From a virus: a stretch of 28,388 nt of DNA. Both the position numbers and the translations under genes were made by a program. The stretch spans positions 1 to 28,388 of the IMG/VR virus record IMGVR_UViG_3300033997_000163; one strand, written 5' to 3'. Position 1 is the stretch's first letter. The number at the start of each line of letters is the position of its first letter. The notes below the pieces were generated by a model. The model worked only from the letters and a program-made list of their open reading frames with translations, ran no database searches and was not told the origin of the DNA. Below, one piece after another: positions 1 to 6,144 of this stretch.

Positions 1-764
1 TCGGCTTGGTATCCCTCGCCATGTTTGTCTCTTGTGGCTGGTGGCGTTTTGGCGTCTTCTTTGATGGATTCGTGGTTGAAGTAATACTTGGCGGATTTGG
101 TGAGGAGGAATAGGTATTCGTGGGCTTTGGTGCAGCGGTCGGTGACGGATTCGGGCATCGGGTTGGGTTTGTGCCAGATGATGTCTTGGCGTAGCCACCA
201 GCCGTCTGCTTGGAGTGCGAACGCGACCCGCCACGGGATACCAACCAAGTCTTTCGGCTTCAAACCGTCTGGCACGATTGCGCTGTGTCTGTGTTCTAGG
301 TGGCGTTCGTTGTGATTTGCGCCCAGGTTTCCCGCTGGACCTTTACCGCTTCCTGAATAAGAGTCTCCAAGGTTGAGCCACAGCACACCGTCATCCTTCA
401 ACACGCGGCGCACCTCACGAAACACTGCCACCATCTCTGCGACGTACTCATCGGGCGTCTGTTCTAAGCCGATTTGTGAGTCAATGCGTCGAGCGCCGCA
501 TTTGCCGCAGATGTCTTTGTAGAACTCGCGTGCCTCAGCGTTCTTGACGTCGTTGCCGGTGCCACAGTTCTTGTTGATGTTTGCTTTTGTTGCCATCGGT
601 TTGCCGAGGTGGTCGCATGACGGGTCGCCGCCTTCCCATGTGGCGGTGCCGTAGTCGCGTAGTCCCCAGTAGGGCGGGCTGGTGATGCAAGCTTGAATGC
701 TGCTGTCGGGGATGTCGTTGAGTCGGGTGCGGACGTCTCCGACGAGTATTCGTGCGGCGGGCAT
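1..764 (-). CDS. DNA methyltransferase (N4-cytosine/N6-adenine type), 3' end outside window
   Basis: Probable orphan DNA methyltransferase that would add a methyl group to cytosine N4 or adenine N6 in phage DNA, for instance to evade host restriction. I translated 254 residues with no stop before the window edge. The catalytic motif TSPPYW lies at residues 28-33, near the N-terminus, so the SAM-binding motif should come later, beyond the window, as in beta-class enzymes. Downstream are a Cys/His-rich insert (Cys50, Cys67, Cys86, Cys89), then VLWLNLGDSYSG (127-138), typical of phage methylases. The ATG is preceded by AAGGAG at a 5-base spacing. No restriction endonuclease gene is visible beside it. 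Target base and recognition site cannot be read from the sequence. Confidence 0.9.
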   Translation of the reverse strand, partial: MPAARILVGDVRTRLNDIPDSSIQACITSPPYWGLRDYGTATWEGGDPSCDHLGKPMATKANINKNCGTGNDVKNAEAREFYKDICGKCGARRIDSQIGLEQTPDEYVAEMVAVFREVRRVLKDDGVLWLNLGDSYSGSGKGPAGNLGANHNERHLEHRHSAIVPDGLKPKDLVGIPWRVAFALQADGWWLRQDIIWHKPNPMPESVTDRCTKAHEYLFLLTKSAKYYFNHESIKEDAKTPPATRDKHGEGYQA

Positions 765-796
765 TGGTTCTCCTTGTGTGGGCGGGGTTGGTCAGG

Positions 797-1042
797 TTAG
801 CAGTCGATGTCGAACCAGTCGGCCCAGATTTCGCTGGGGTGTTTGCCGAGGCGGACGGCGTACCGGTCGGCGTCCCATTGGTCGATGGTCGTTCGCGGGT
901 TGCGCCATCGTTGAACGGTGACGCGGTTGACGCCGAAGATGACGGCGAGTTGTGATGCGGAGACGTCTTTGCCGAATCGTGCGACGAGTTTCGACGCCTG
1001 GTATTTAGGTTGCGGGTTCTTGACGGTTCGTTTCCTTGGCAT
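797..1042 (-). CDS. Small helix-turn-helix DNA-binding protein
   Basis: An 81-residue basic protein. Residues 28-47 (VSASQLAVIFGVNRVTVQRW) fit a helix-turn-helix of the kind seen in MerR/excisionase-like or Cro-like proteins: a helix, a glycine turn, then a recognition helix with TVQRW. The C-terminal part is rich in Trp and acidic residues. The ATG has a GGAG-type ribosome site just upstream (GGAGCAAC). It overlaps the preceding zinc-ribbon gene and precedes the methyltransferase gene by 32 bases, so it could regulate this early or middle region. The target is unknown. Confidence is good that it is a gene, moderate that it binds DNA. Confidence 0.75.
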   Translation of the reverse strand: MPRKRTVKNPQPKYQASKLVARFGKDVSASQLAVIFGVNRVTVQRWRNPRTTIDQWDADRYAVRLGKHPSEIWADWFDIDC

Positions 1043-1148
1043 GTTGCTCCATGTGTTGTGGCGGTGTGTGGCGGGTGCAGAGCGGCGGCTCCGATGGGGT
1101 GACGTGAAGGATAGCCCGATTACCGCATCGAGCGCAGGACCACGTCAC
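1005..1148 (-). CDS. Tiny zinc-ribbon-like protein
   Basis: A 47-residue open frame starting at GTG inside a GTGA overlap with the stop of the upstream gene, which is the usual sign of translational coupling. Near the N-terminus it carries CARC, and 15 residues after that motif comes CTRH, giving CxxC-x15-CxxH, a pattern that could hold one zinc ion. The frame is open further upstream, but that part has the Arg-rich composition of a shadow frame, so I place the start at 1148. It overlaps the helix-turn-helix gene by 38 bases. Function is unknown; a nucleic-acid-binding or protein-binding knuckle is the simplest idea. Confidence 0.55.
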   Translation of the reverse strand: MTWSCARCGNRAILHVTPSEPPLCTRHTPPQHMEQHAKETNRQEPAT

Positions 1149-1387
1149 TCGTCGGGTTCGTCGTTCTCTCTGGCAATCCATGCGGCTGCAATCTTTGCTT
1201 TCTGTATGTGGGAGACGGCTTCGCAGAGGCCGATGGTTTCGGCTGCGGTCTGGTTCTCCATGCATTGGACGTAGAACGACTGGTCGCCTTCTTCGTCTTC
1301 GACGATGGCGATCAGGACGTATTTCTGGCACCAGCCTTCGCCGACGGTGTTGACGTACCGTTCGACGTAGTCAGTCTTCTTCGTCAT
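1145..1387 (-). CDS. Hypothetical protein, 80 aa
   Basis: An 80-residue protein I do not recognise. It starts at ATG with GAGG about 6 bases upstream. The middle (residues 21-43) reads as alternating hydrophobic residues (QKYVLIAIV, then QSFYVQCM), suggesting beta strands. The second half is helical and alanine-rich, ending in an acidic tail. Three cysteines are present (20, 42, 55). It couples to the zinc-ribbon gene through a 4-base overlap and sits among other very small genes of the left-hand region. No membrane segment or signal peptide is visible. Confidence 0.75.
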   Translation of the reverse strand: MTKKTDYVERYVNTVGEGWCQKYVLIAIVEDEEGDQSFYVQCMENQTAAETIGLCEAVSHIQKAKIAAAWIARENDEPDE

Positions 1388-1457
1388 CGCCGCCCTCGCA
1401 GCATGGCTTCGGGGCGGGGTTGCATCCGCATGGGCGATTCGGGTCGAGCGTGTTCAT
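1371..1457 (-). CDS. Possible 28-aa cysteine-rich peptide
   Basis: A short frame of 28 residues with four cysteines in the pattern CGC...CC and an acidic C-terminus (GGDDEED). The stop overlaps the start of the next gene by 17 bases. Only a weak ribosome site (GGA) precedes the ATG. The frame extends upstream to about 1571, but that part looks non-coding and overlaps the preceding gene. It fills most of an otherwise empty gap of about 150 bases. It may be a real small metal-binding peptide or chance. Confidence 0.3.
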   Translation of the reverse strand: MNTLDPNRPCGCNPAPKPCCEGGDDEED

Positions 1458-1479
1458 GTCGTCCAGAGTAGTGATGTGA

Positions 1480-1531
1480 CCACCCCGACTATCCGGTGGA
1501 AGGGCTGCGTGAGCTCTTGTCATCGGGGTGG
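1480..1531 (-). repeat. 9-bp inverted repeat with long loop
   Basis: Arms CCACCCCGA (1480-1488 on the plus strand) and TCGGGGTGG (1523-1531) are perfect complements separated by 34 bases. The repeat lies just after the stop of the 78-residue gene. There is no U-run on the minus-strand side, so it is not a standard terminator. It could be an operator for a dimeric protein or an RNA stem protecting the 3' end of the upstream message. Confidence 0.4.
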
Positions 1532-1537
1532 GACGTT

Positions 1538-1774
1538 TTACCTTCGCTCGAGCGTAATCGGCGGAGACCATGACGCTTCCCAGTGGCGACCCGGCTTGAA
1601 AGCCACGGTGACATGGCCTTCCTGATCGAGCGTGACGAGTAGATGTACACCACCTTGACGGTACGCGCTCATGACGTCGGTGCAGTCGATGGGTGCGACC
1701 CAGCGGGCATGTCCGTCATGGTCGCCCATGACGGTGATGAACTTCGGGGTGAGGTAGTCGGGGTCAGCAGTCAC
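1538..1774 (-). CDS. Hypothetical protein, 78 aa
   Basis: I place the start at GTG 1774, which has GAGG upstream at a good distance and overlaps the DUF6378-like gene by 11 bases. A TTG at 1801 would add nine residues of unconvincing sequence. The 78-residue product is rich in beta-branched residues and tryptophan (ARWVAPID, HLLVTLDQEGHVTVAF), suggesting a small beta-sheet fold. There is no signal peptide or membrane segment. I do not recognise the family. It belongs to the run of small co-transcribed genes at the left end. Confidence 0.6.
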   Translation of the reverse strand: MTADPDYLTPKFITVMGDHDGHARWVAPIDCTDVMSAYRQGGVHLLVTLDQEGHVTVAFKPGRHWEASWSPPITLERR

Positions 1775-2087
1775 TCTTGAACCTCGTGACGGTGTCGCCA
1801 ATCTGGTCTTGGACGTGTTCGTGGACCATGCTGAGGCAGGCGAGGTAGCCGGCGGCGTCGACGACGCTGTCGCGGTGCCAGTCGCCGCGTTGCCCGTTGG
1901 TGGCCATGCGTGCGAGCTTGACGCAGATCATGAAGGTGACGGCGTCGTGGACGGTGAGTTGGTGCCCGGTCATCAGGTGGAACAGTTCTTTGACTTTGTA
2001 GTAGTCGTCAAACGGGTGGGAGTAGGTGGCTTGCCTTGGGCCGTTGACGAGGGCGTGGGCTTCGGTGAGGATTTCGGAGCCGTTCAC
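1764..2087 (-). CDS. DUF6378-like phage protein
   Basis: A 107-residue protein resembling the phage family DUF6378: an N-terminal helix, then GPRQATYSHPFDDYYKV (residues 16-32), then LTVHDAVTFMICVKLARM (44-61) and a C-terminal SVVDAAGYLACL segment (74-85). In this family the conserved YxHP and lysine/arginine patterns recur in phages of many hosts, but the biochemical role is not known to me. The gene starts at GTG inside a GTGA overlap with the coiled-coil gene, so it is translated in the same unit. Confidence 0.75.
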   Translation of the reverse strand: MNGSEILTEAHALVNGPRQATYSHPFDDYYKVKELFHLMTGHQLTVHDAVTFMICVKLARMATNGQRGDWHRDSVVDAAGYLACLSMVHEHVQDQIGDTVTRFKSDC

Positions 2088-2308
2088 AACTCGACTCCTT
2101 GCTGGATGTGGAGACGGAGCCGTTCGACGGTGGCGGTGAGTGCGGCGATTTGGGCTTTGGCTGCGTCGGTTTCGCGGATGGCTGCGGTGAGCGAGTCCTC
2201 AAGGTTGTCGCGTTGCTCGGTGACGTGTGCCAGGGCGACGGACAGTTCCGAGATGCGGAGTTGTGCCTCCTCGTTCATTTGGCGTAGGGCGTCGGGGTCG
2301 TAGGTCAT
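2084..2308 (-). CDS. Small coiled-coil protein, 74 aa
   Basis: A 74-residue protein made almost wholly of heptad-like helix from residue 6 onward (LRQMNEEAQLRISELSVALA, then a long Leu/Ala/Glu run). It should form a parallel coiled coil. The ATG lies inside an ATGA overlap with the stop of the 43-residue gene and has GGAGAAAC upstream. The longer frame to 2482 is Arg/Pro-rich and looks like shadow. The function is unknown; similar small coiled-coil proteins are common in actinophage early regions. Confidence 0.7.
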   Translation of the reverse strand: MTYDPDALRQMNEEAQLRISELSVALAHVTEQRDNLEDSLTAAIRETDAAKAQIAALTATVERLRLHIQQGVEL

Positions 2309-2436
2309 TTCTTGTTTCTCCTTTGTAGTTCTGCTTGTAGGGCTTTGATTACTGCTTCGAGCCGGTCGACGTCTCCCGGTCCGACGAAAACTCGTCGGAG
2401 GAAGTCGATCGCGTCTCTGATTTCTTGCTTGGTCAT
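2305..2436 (-). CDS. Very small helical protein, 43 aa
   Basis: A 43-residue, basic, helical protein (TKQEIRDAIDFLRRVFVGPG, then DVDRLEAVIKALQAELQRRN). It has the look of two helices with a glycine-proline turn. The stop overlaps the next start by four bases, which supports it as a gene. The upstream extension in the same frame to 2526 crosses a perfect hairpin and is not convincing. The ribosome site before the ATG is weak (AGAAAGAC). Function unknown. Confidence 0.6.
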   Translation of the reverse strand: MTKQEIRDAIDFLRRVFVGPGDVDRLEAVIKALQAELQRRNKK

Positions 2437-2457
2437 GACGGGTCTTTCTGGTAGGAA

Positions 2458-2497
2458 GCGGCCGGGGCAGGGAAACGAACAAACCTGCCCCGGCCGC
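2458..2497 (-). repeat. Perfect 14-bp stem-loop
   Basis: GCGGCCGGGGCAGG (2458-2471) pairs perfectly with CCTGCCCCGGCCGC (2484-2497) around a 12-base A-rich (plus) or U-rich (minus) loop. It lies between a possible 26-residue peptide gene and the 43-residue gene. No run of U follows on the minus strand, so it may be a weak terminator, an RNase-resistant processing site, or an operator. The very high GC of the stem makes it very stable. Confidence 0.8.
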
Positions 2498-2503
2498 CGG
2501 GGA

Positions 2504-2584
2504 TCATTGGCGTTGGCGTGGCCCACGCAGGGCGAGCCACGTCAACGCCGCCAACAGTGCGGGCACGAGCGCGAGCTCGAGCAT
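2504..2584 (-). CDS. Possible 26-aa membrane peptide
   Basis: A 26-residue frame beginning at ATG in a TGATG overlap with the stop of the 135-residue gene. It is strongly hydrophobic from residue 2 to 19 (LELALVPALLAALTWLAL) and ends with a basic tail (RGPRQRQ), as a single-pass membrane peptide would. The overlap and the composition argue for a real gene, but it is too short to be sure, and there is no homology I can name. Confidence 0.4.
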   Translation of the reverse strand: MLELALVPALLAALTWLALRGPRQRQ

Positions 2585-2991
2585 CACCACATGTCAGCCG
2601 AAGCATCCTTGACGGGTGCCTCGACTTTGGCTTGGTATTGCTTCGGTGCGTTGAACGCGGCCGATTTCTTCTCGCCGTCGCCGACGTAGCGGACGCTGAG
2701 GGTCGCGCCGACGAGCGTCTGCACGCCCGCCTTCTCCGCCGCCTCGCGGATCGCTTTGGTCATCTGGCCGCGGACCCAGAGGTTCGCCGCCCCGGTGGGC
2801 TGCTCCAAGGTGAACACGAACACCCAGCGCGGGTCGCCGTTGTCGTAGGTCTTCAAGTTCCCCGCGGGGTCCTTGTCTTGGAGTTTCGTCACCTCGGTCA
2901 CGACACCGGTGTGGGTGTCGCCGACCTTGGCGAACTTGAGTGCAGGCAGTTTGGGGCCGCCTGCGGTGGATTGCATGAAGTCATCAGACAT
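2584..2991 (-). CDS. Possible ssDNA-binding (OB-fold-like) protein
   Basis: A 135-residue protein starting at ATG 2991 with AAGGAG seven bases upstream. The sequence reads as a beta-rich core: LKFAKVGDTHTGVVTEVTKL at residues 18-37, then PRWVFVFTLE, then TLSVRYVGDGEKKSAAFN, ending in a basic and acidic tail. This arrangement resembles small phage proteins often placed beside recombination nucleases and thought to bind single-stranded DNA, but no family signature is certain. It lies directly downstream of a 135-residue unknown and the RecB-like nuclease, which fits a recombination or replication role. Confidence 0.55.
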   Translation of the reverse strand: MSDDFMQSTAGGPKLPALKFAKVGDTHTGVVTEVTKLQDKDPAGNLKTYDNGDPRWVFVFTLEQPTGAANLWVRGQMTKAIREAAEKAGVQTLVGATLSVRYVGDGEKKSAAFNAPKQYQAKVEAPVKDASADMW

Positions 2992-3391
2992 GAGTTTTCT
3001 CCTTGATGATGTAGTGGTTGCTTGATGGGATGTATTCCAGCAGGACGCGGTCGCTGTAAATGTCCATGAGGGTGGACCAGACGCGTTCGGCGTCAATCCA
3101 GGACAAGTCCAGCAAGGCGAGCCCTGCCGTTTGGTATTGCTTTCCTGTCCGATGCATGCAGATGCTTCGGATGAGGTCTTTGTCGATGTGCCCGTCTTGT
3201 TCGGCGACTTCGAGGAGGATGCGGGCGATGCCGACCCGGCGTTCGGTGGGCGGGTCGAGGCTGATGCCGCCGTGCGCCTCGTCGGCAATCTCACGGATCG
3301 TGGCCTTCAGTTCGTCTTTCAAGTTCGCGAAGCGAACCTTGAGTTTCTCGACGTGCACGGTCGGGACGAGTTGACCTTCGAGGCGGCTCAC
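2984..3391 (-). CDS. Hypothetical protein, 135 aa
   Basis: I do not recognise this 135-residue protein. The N-terminal half is helical and charged (LKVRFANLKDELKATIREIA), and the middle is mixed alpha/beta with ICMHRTGKQYQTAGLALLDL around residues 77-96. It starts at GTG in a GTGA overlap with the RecB-like nuclease gene and overlaps the following gene by eight bases. Its fixed place between a nuclease and a possible ssDNA-binding protein suggests a part in DNA metabolism, which is inference only. Confidence 0.7.
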   Translation of the reverse strand: MSRLEGQLVPTVHVEKLKVRFANLKDELKATIREIADEAHGGISLDPPTERRVGIARILLEVAEQDGHIDKDLIRSICMHRTGKQYQTAGLALLDLSWIDAERVWSTLMDIYSDRVLLEYIPSSNHYIIKEKTHV

Positions 3392-4512
3392 TTCTTGACC
3401 TTCTTCGGGGCGGTCTTCTTGCGGACGGGTTTCGGGTCCTTGGCGATCGGCTCGAGCACCGGTTCGACGGAGTTCATGAACGGTGCCGAGAACTCCGACT
3501 CAAGTTGCTCGATGCGTATCAGCAGCACGTCCAACTCGAACTCGTCAAGTTCGGGGAGTTTTTTGCCGGGTGCGGGCCAGTGACGCTTCAGCACTTCCTG
3601 GGCGGGTTCGCTCAGGTTGCGGATGCGTCGCAGGGCGTCGCTGCGGTTGAGGTCTGCAGAGGCGGCGACGCCAGCCGTGGGCGGAACTCCGTCGTTGGCC
3701 GCCGCCTCCGCATGCACCTTGATGTGCAGGTCTTTGCGTTTGCGCCAGGCGCGCACCTCCATCGCCATCTGCGCTGCTTCCCACCCGGCGACGAGGTCGA
3801 GTTCGTACATGTCGCATTTGCCTTGCCCGGCGGGGAGGTGGATGATGACGCCGCGAGTCTTGTCAATCTCGGGCATCGGCAAGCGTTCTTGGGTTTGCCA
3901 GTTGTAGATGTATTCGGCGTTGGCGTACATCGCCATCTGGACTGCGATGGCGTTGATGGCGTAGTCGATGTTTCCGGTCTTCAGGTCGAAGATTTGTTTT
4001 TTCTTGCGTGACTTGAATCGGGCGATGCGGTCGGCGGTGCCGGCGTACTCGAACTTCTCGTTGACGAGCAGCACTTCGACGAGGCGCGGGTCGATGATGA
4101 CGCCGTGCTCGGTCATGCCGACGACGTAGGCGTCGACGTCCTTCTGCAGACCGGGCAGGATCGCTGGTTTGCGGCCGAGGTCGATCTGCTGGGTGAGTTG
4201 GTGGAGTGCGGTGCCGATGTTGGCTTTGCTCGATGCGCCCGCTGCTTCGATCGCTTGCTGGACGATGCGGTCGAGTGCTTGCTTGTCGTCGAGCGCGGTG
4301 GATGCGGCGACGAGAAGGTCGTTGCGTTGCACGAGACCGGTCGCGGTCATGCGACCTTTCCATGCGGTGAGCGAACCTTCGTCGTCGAGGCACTTGGCGA
4401 TCGTGGTGACGCGTGTGAACGACGTCTGCTTCCCTGACGTGGTGTTGATGAGGTAGCGACCCCATCTGTCCTTGGGTGCTTCGGCGGTCGTGAAATCGTC
4501 GGCGGTATTCAT
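3388..4512 (-). CDS. RecB/Cas4-like PD-(D/E)XK exonuclease
   Basis: Predicted phage DNA exonuclease of the RecB/Cas4 nuclease superfamily, 374 residues from ATG 4512. The core motifs are visible in order: GTALHQ with His104, YAGTAD with Asp161, FDLKTG with Asp177 and Lys179, then QMAMYA with Gln192 and Tyr196. These match motifs of RecB-type metal-dependent nucleases. The C-terminus is a lysine-rich tail (KKTAPKKVKK). AAGGAG lies 14 bases before the ATG, rather far; an in-frame TTG at 4596 would extend the protein by 28 less convincing residues and overlap the preceding gene. The next gene overlaps by four bases. Such enzymes act in recombination and end processing. Confidence 0.85.
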   Translation of the reverse strand: MNTADDFTTAEAPKDRWGRYLINTTSGKQTSFTRVTTIAKCLDDEGSLTAWKGRMTATGLVQRNDLLVAASTALDDKQALDRIVQQAIEAAGASSKANIGTALHQLTQQIDLGRKPAILPGLQKDVDAYVVGMTEHGVIIDPRLVEVLLVNEKFEYAGTADRIARFKSRKKKQIFDLKTGNIDYAINAIAVQMAMYANAEYIYNWQTQERLPMPEIDKTRGVIIHLPAGQGKCDMYELDLVAGWEAAQMAMEVRAWRKRKDLHIKVHAEAAANDGVPPTAGVAASADLNRSDALRRIRNLSEPAQEVLKRHWPAPGKKLPELDEFELDVLLIRIEQLESEFSAPFMNSVEPVLEPIAKDPKPVRKKTAPKKVKK

Positions 4513-4570
4513 GGTCGTTTCGTTTTCTCCTTGGTTGTTGGCGGGGCTTACTGGGATTACTGAATGTACC

Positions 4571-4924
4571 TTATCGGCGGGGTGTAGGTCGGTCAAGCAT
4601 AGCGAGCAACTCGGCCCACACTTTGGCGGGCATGACGGCGTACCAGTCGTCCACGTTCTCCGACCCGCGACGCTTCACAATGACTGCACCAGTCCAAGCG
4701 CGGGCGTTCGCCATCTCAGTTTCGAGCTCGCGGATGTAGCCCGGTAAATCTATTTTCTTCTCCGCCTTTATTTCGATACAGACGCCTGGTAGGCCGTCTA
4801 TGTCGCCACGGTCGTCGGTCCAACCGGCACGACTGCGTTCGGCGTTGATCCAACCGAACGTTCGCAGCCACTTGGCCACGAGCAACTCGGCCCGATTACC
4901 TTTGCGTTTGTTTGGATGAGCCAC
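4571..4924 (-). CDS. Holliday-junction resolvase-like PD-(D/E)XK nuclease
   Basis: A 117-residue protein with the layout of small archaeal-type Holliday junction resolvases: KRKGNRAE with Glu13 on the first helix, DDRGDIDG with Asp41, then the catalytic EIK with Glu51 and Lys53, followed by a strand VIVKRRG near residues 82-88. The role would be cutting branched DNA before packaging, with metal ions at the acidic triad. It starts at ATG inside the end of the WhiB gene (29-base overlap) and precedes the RecB-like exonuclease, so the two nucleases form a DNA-processing pair. Confidence 0.8.
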   Translation of the reverse strand: MAHPNKRKGNRAELLVAKWLRTFGWINAERSRAGWTDDRGDIDGLPGVCIEIKAEKKIDLPGYIRELETEMANARAWTGAVIVKRRGSENVDDWYAVMPAKVWAELLAMLDRPTPRR

Positions 4925-5204
4925 GGGCTCTCACTCTACGACGAGCCTCGCGCCGTCTCTCGGTCGTCGTCATCCCGCCCCAAATACCTATCTCCTCTGC
5001 GGCAATCGCATGCTCGAGGCAGTCGACGCGCACCGGGCACTTGTAGCAGTACGACTTCGCCTCGATGACGAGACGCCTGACGCCTTCCTCGAAGAACACG
5101 TCGCCCGAAACGCCGATGCAAGCGGCCTGTCGGTACCACGACGGGCGTTTCGGGACGAACGCGTTGTCTTCGTTGTTCCAGTTAGCGATTGGTTCTTGCG
5201 TCAC
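4896..5204 (-). CDS. whiB: WhiB-family iron-sulphur transcription regulator
   Basis: A 102-residue WhiB-like protein. The four cysteines that bind the [4Fe-4S] cluster are Cys29, Cys53, Cys56 and Cys62, in the usual C...CxxC-x5-C order, followed by the GIWGG turn (73-77) and a basic, DNA-contacting C-terminus (TERRREARRR). WhiB proteins work with the housekeeping sigma factor in Actinobacteria, and several actinophages carry one that alters host gene expression or blocks superinfection. The start is GTG 5204 with no strong ribosome site and a 23-base overlap with the membrane protein gene. It is the best host indicator in the window. Confidence 0.93.
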   Translation of the reverse strand: MTQEPIANWNNEDNAFVPKRPSWYRQAACIGVSGDVFFEEGVRRLVIEAKSYCYKCPVRVDCLEHAIAAEEIGIWGGMTTTERRREARRRVRARGSSKQTQR

Positions 5205-5424
5205 GACGCTTCAACACTTTCTTCAGGCGTTCGGCGTCACGCTGCTGGATGTGCTGGGACCAGTATCGGACCGCTTGGATGAAGCAGGCGATGAGCACGA
5301 TCGCGAACACTGCGACGTGCCACGGCTGGTAGGTGTCTTCCGGGTTCTCTGGACCGGTCATCCAGAGTCCGATCCATGCCGCCGTCAAGACGGTGAGGCA
5401 TCCGAGTTTCTCCATTGGTTTCAT
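5182..5424 (-). CDS. Small two-pass membrane protein
   Basis: An 80-residue protein with two hydrophobic stretches: about residues 9-24 (CLTVLTAAWIGLWMTG) and 35-55 (WHVAVFAIVLIACFIQAV), joined by a short polar loop, and a long basic C-terminal tail (RLKKVLKRRDARTNR). The ATG has AAGGAGG four bases upstream. By the positive-inside rule the C-terminus would be cytoplasmic. It lies between a secreted lysozyme-like gene and WhiB. It might act in lysis or superinfection exclusion, but there is no family match I can name. Confidence 0.75.
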   Translation of the reverse strand: MKPMEKLGCLTVLTAAWIGLWMTGPENPEDTYQPWHVAVFAIVLIACFIQAVRYWSQHIQQRDAERLKKVLKRRDARTNR

Positions 5425-5461
5425 GTTCCCTCCTTGTGGGTTCGGTTTCGACCTTAGGGCA

Positions 5462-5989
5462 TTACTGTCCGAGAGTGGTGGATGCTTTCTGCCAGGTGGT
5501 CCACTGCTTCCAGCCGCCGTATTGCCAGATGGCGAGGGCGGCGCGGGCTGCGGTGGGCGGGTCGAGCAGGTCTTCGCAGGTGTTCACTATTCGCAACGAT
5601 TGCAGATAGCCGTTCGGGTAGTACCGGTTGGGCAGGCACCACGACTTGGTGTGGATTTGCCAACTGGTCCAACTGAGGCCACGATCACCGCGCACGTCGA
5701 GCAGGCACCGGGACTCGAAGTAGGTGACGGCCCCGACCATCGGGAGCTCCGCCTCGGGCCAGCCGACCTGCCGGGCGAGTTCCATCCACCCTGGGCAGGA
5801 TTGCCCGTCAGAACGCTCCAGTTCGCTTCTGGTGGGCGTTGAGGGCTGGGGTGCCATCGTGGTGCTGGTGGACGCCACGGGGCGTCTGGAGGGCTCTGGT
5901 GAGCCTTGTGGGGCTTCGGCTGCCATCGCCGGCATCAGCCCTAGGAGGGCGGCTGCGGCGAGGGTGAGGGCTGCGGTGAGGTATCTCAT
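5462..5989 (-). CDS. Secreted lysozyme-like (transglycosylase-fold) protein
   Basis: A 175-residue protein that should cut peptidoglycan glycan strands outside the cytoplasm. It opens with a clear signal peptide (RYLTAALTLAAAALLGLMPA, cleavage near AMA-A at residue 23), then a Pro/Ser/Thr linker to about 60. The catalytic-like domain has AVTYFESRC with Glu92 as the expected acid, SWQIHT at 109-114, and four cysteines (65, 95, 118, 138) that could form two disulphides. This layout is common in secreted transglycosylase-like proteins of freshwater and soil actinobacteria. I start it at ATG 5989; a TTG at 6028 lies inside the hairpin region. Confidence 0.8.
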   Translation of the reverse strand: MRYLTAALTLAAAALLGLMPAMAAEAPQGSPEPSRRPVASTSTTMAPQPSTPTRSELERSDGQSCPGWMELARQVGWPEAELPMVGAVTYFESRCLLDVRGDRGLSWTSWQIHTKSWCLPNRYYPNGYLQSLRIVNTCEDLLDPPTAARAALAIWQYGGWKQWTTWQKASTTLGQ

Positions 5990-6015
5990 CGGGTACGCCT
6001 TTCGTTTATGAATAA

Positions 6016-6045
6016 CCGCATCAGCCAAGGAGGAAACTGATGCGG
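6016..6045. repeat. 9-bp stem-loop in 155-base intergenic region
   Basis: CCGCATCAG (6016-6024) and CTGATGCGG (6037-6045) are perfect complements around a 12-base loop. On the plus strand the loop holds AAGGAGG and the right arm holds an ATG. On the minus strand the stem is followed by TTATTC, too poor in U for a clear terminator. The surrounding gap (5990-6144) holds no other gene I can support; a TTGACA at 6143-6148 on the minus strand lacks a good -10 partner. Confidence 0.65.
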
Positions 6046-6144
6046 GGCGGTCGACTCGTGACGCCCGCCGAGGCCGAGGACCTGCCGTCGCTCAGCCTAG
6101 TGGACGCCTCCTTGTGATGTCCAAGTAGAACCCTAGCGGGGCTG

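Noticed and set aside
3863-4465. Minus-strand 200-codon Arg/His-rich frame
   Set aside because: It is a shifted frame inside the RecB-like nuclease gene; composition is shadow-like and the nuclease motifs are in the other frame.
6040-6117. Plus-strand 25-codon frame with AAGGAGG
   Set aside because: Not listed as a gene because it is very short, alone on its strand and without known relatives; mentioned as a finding only.
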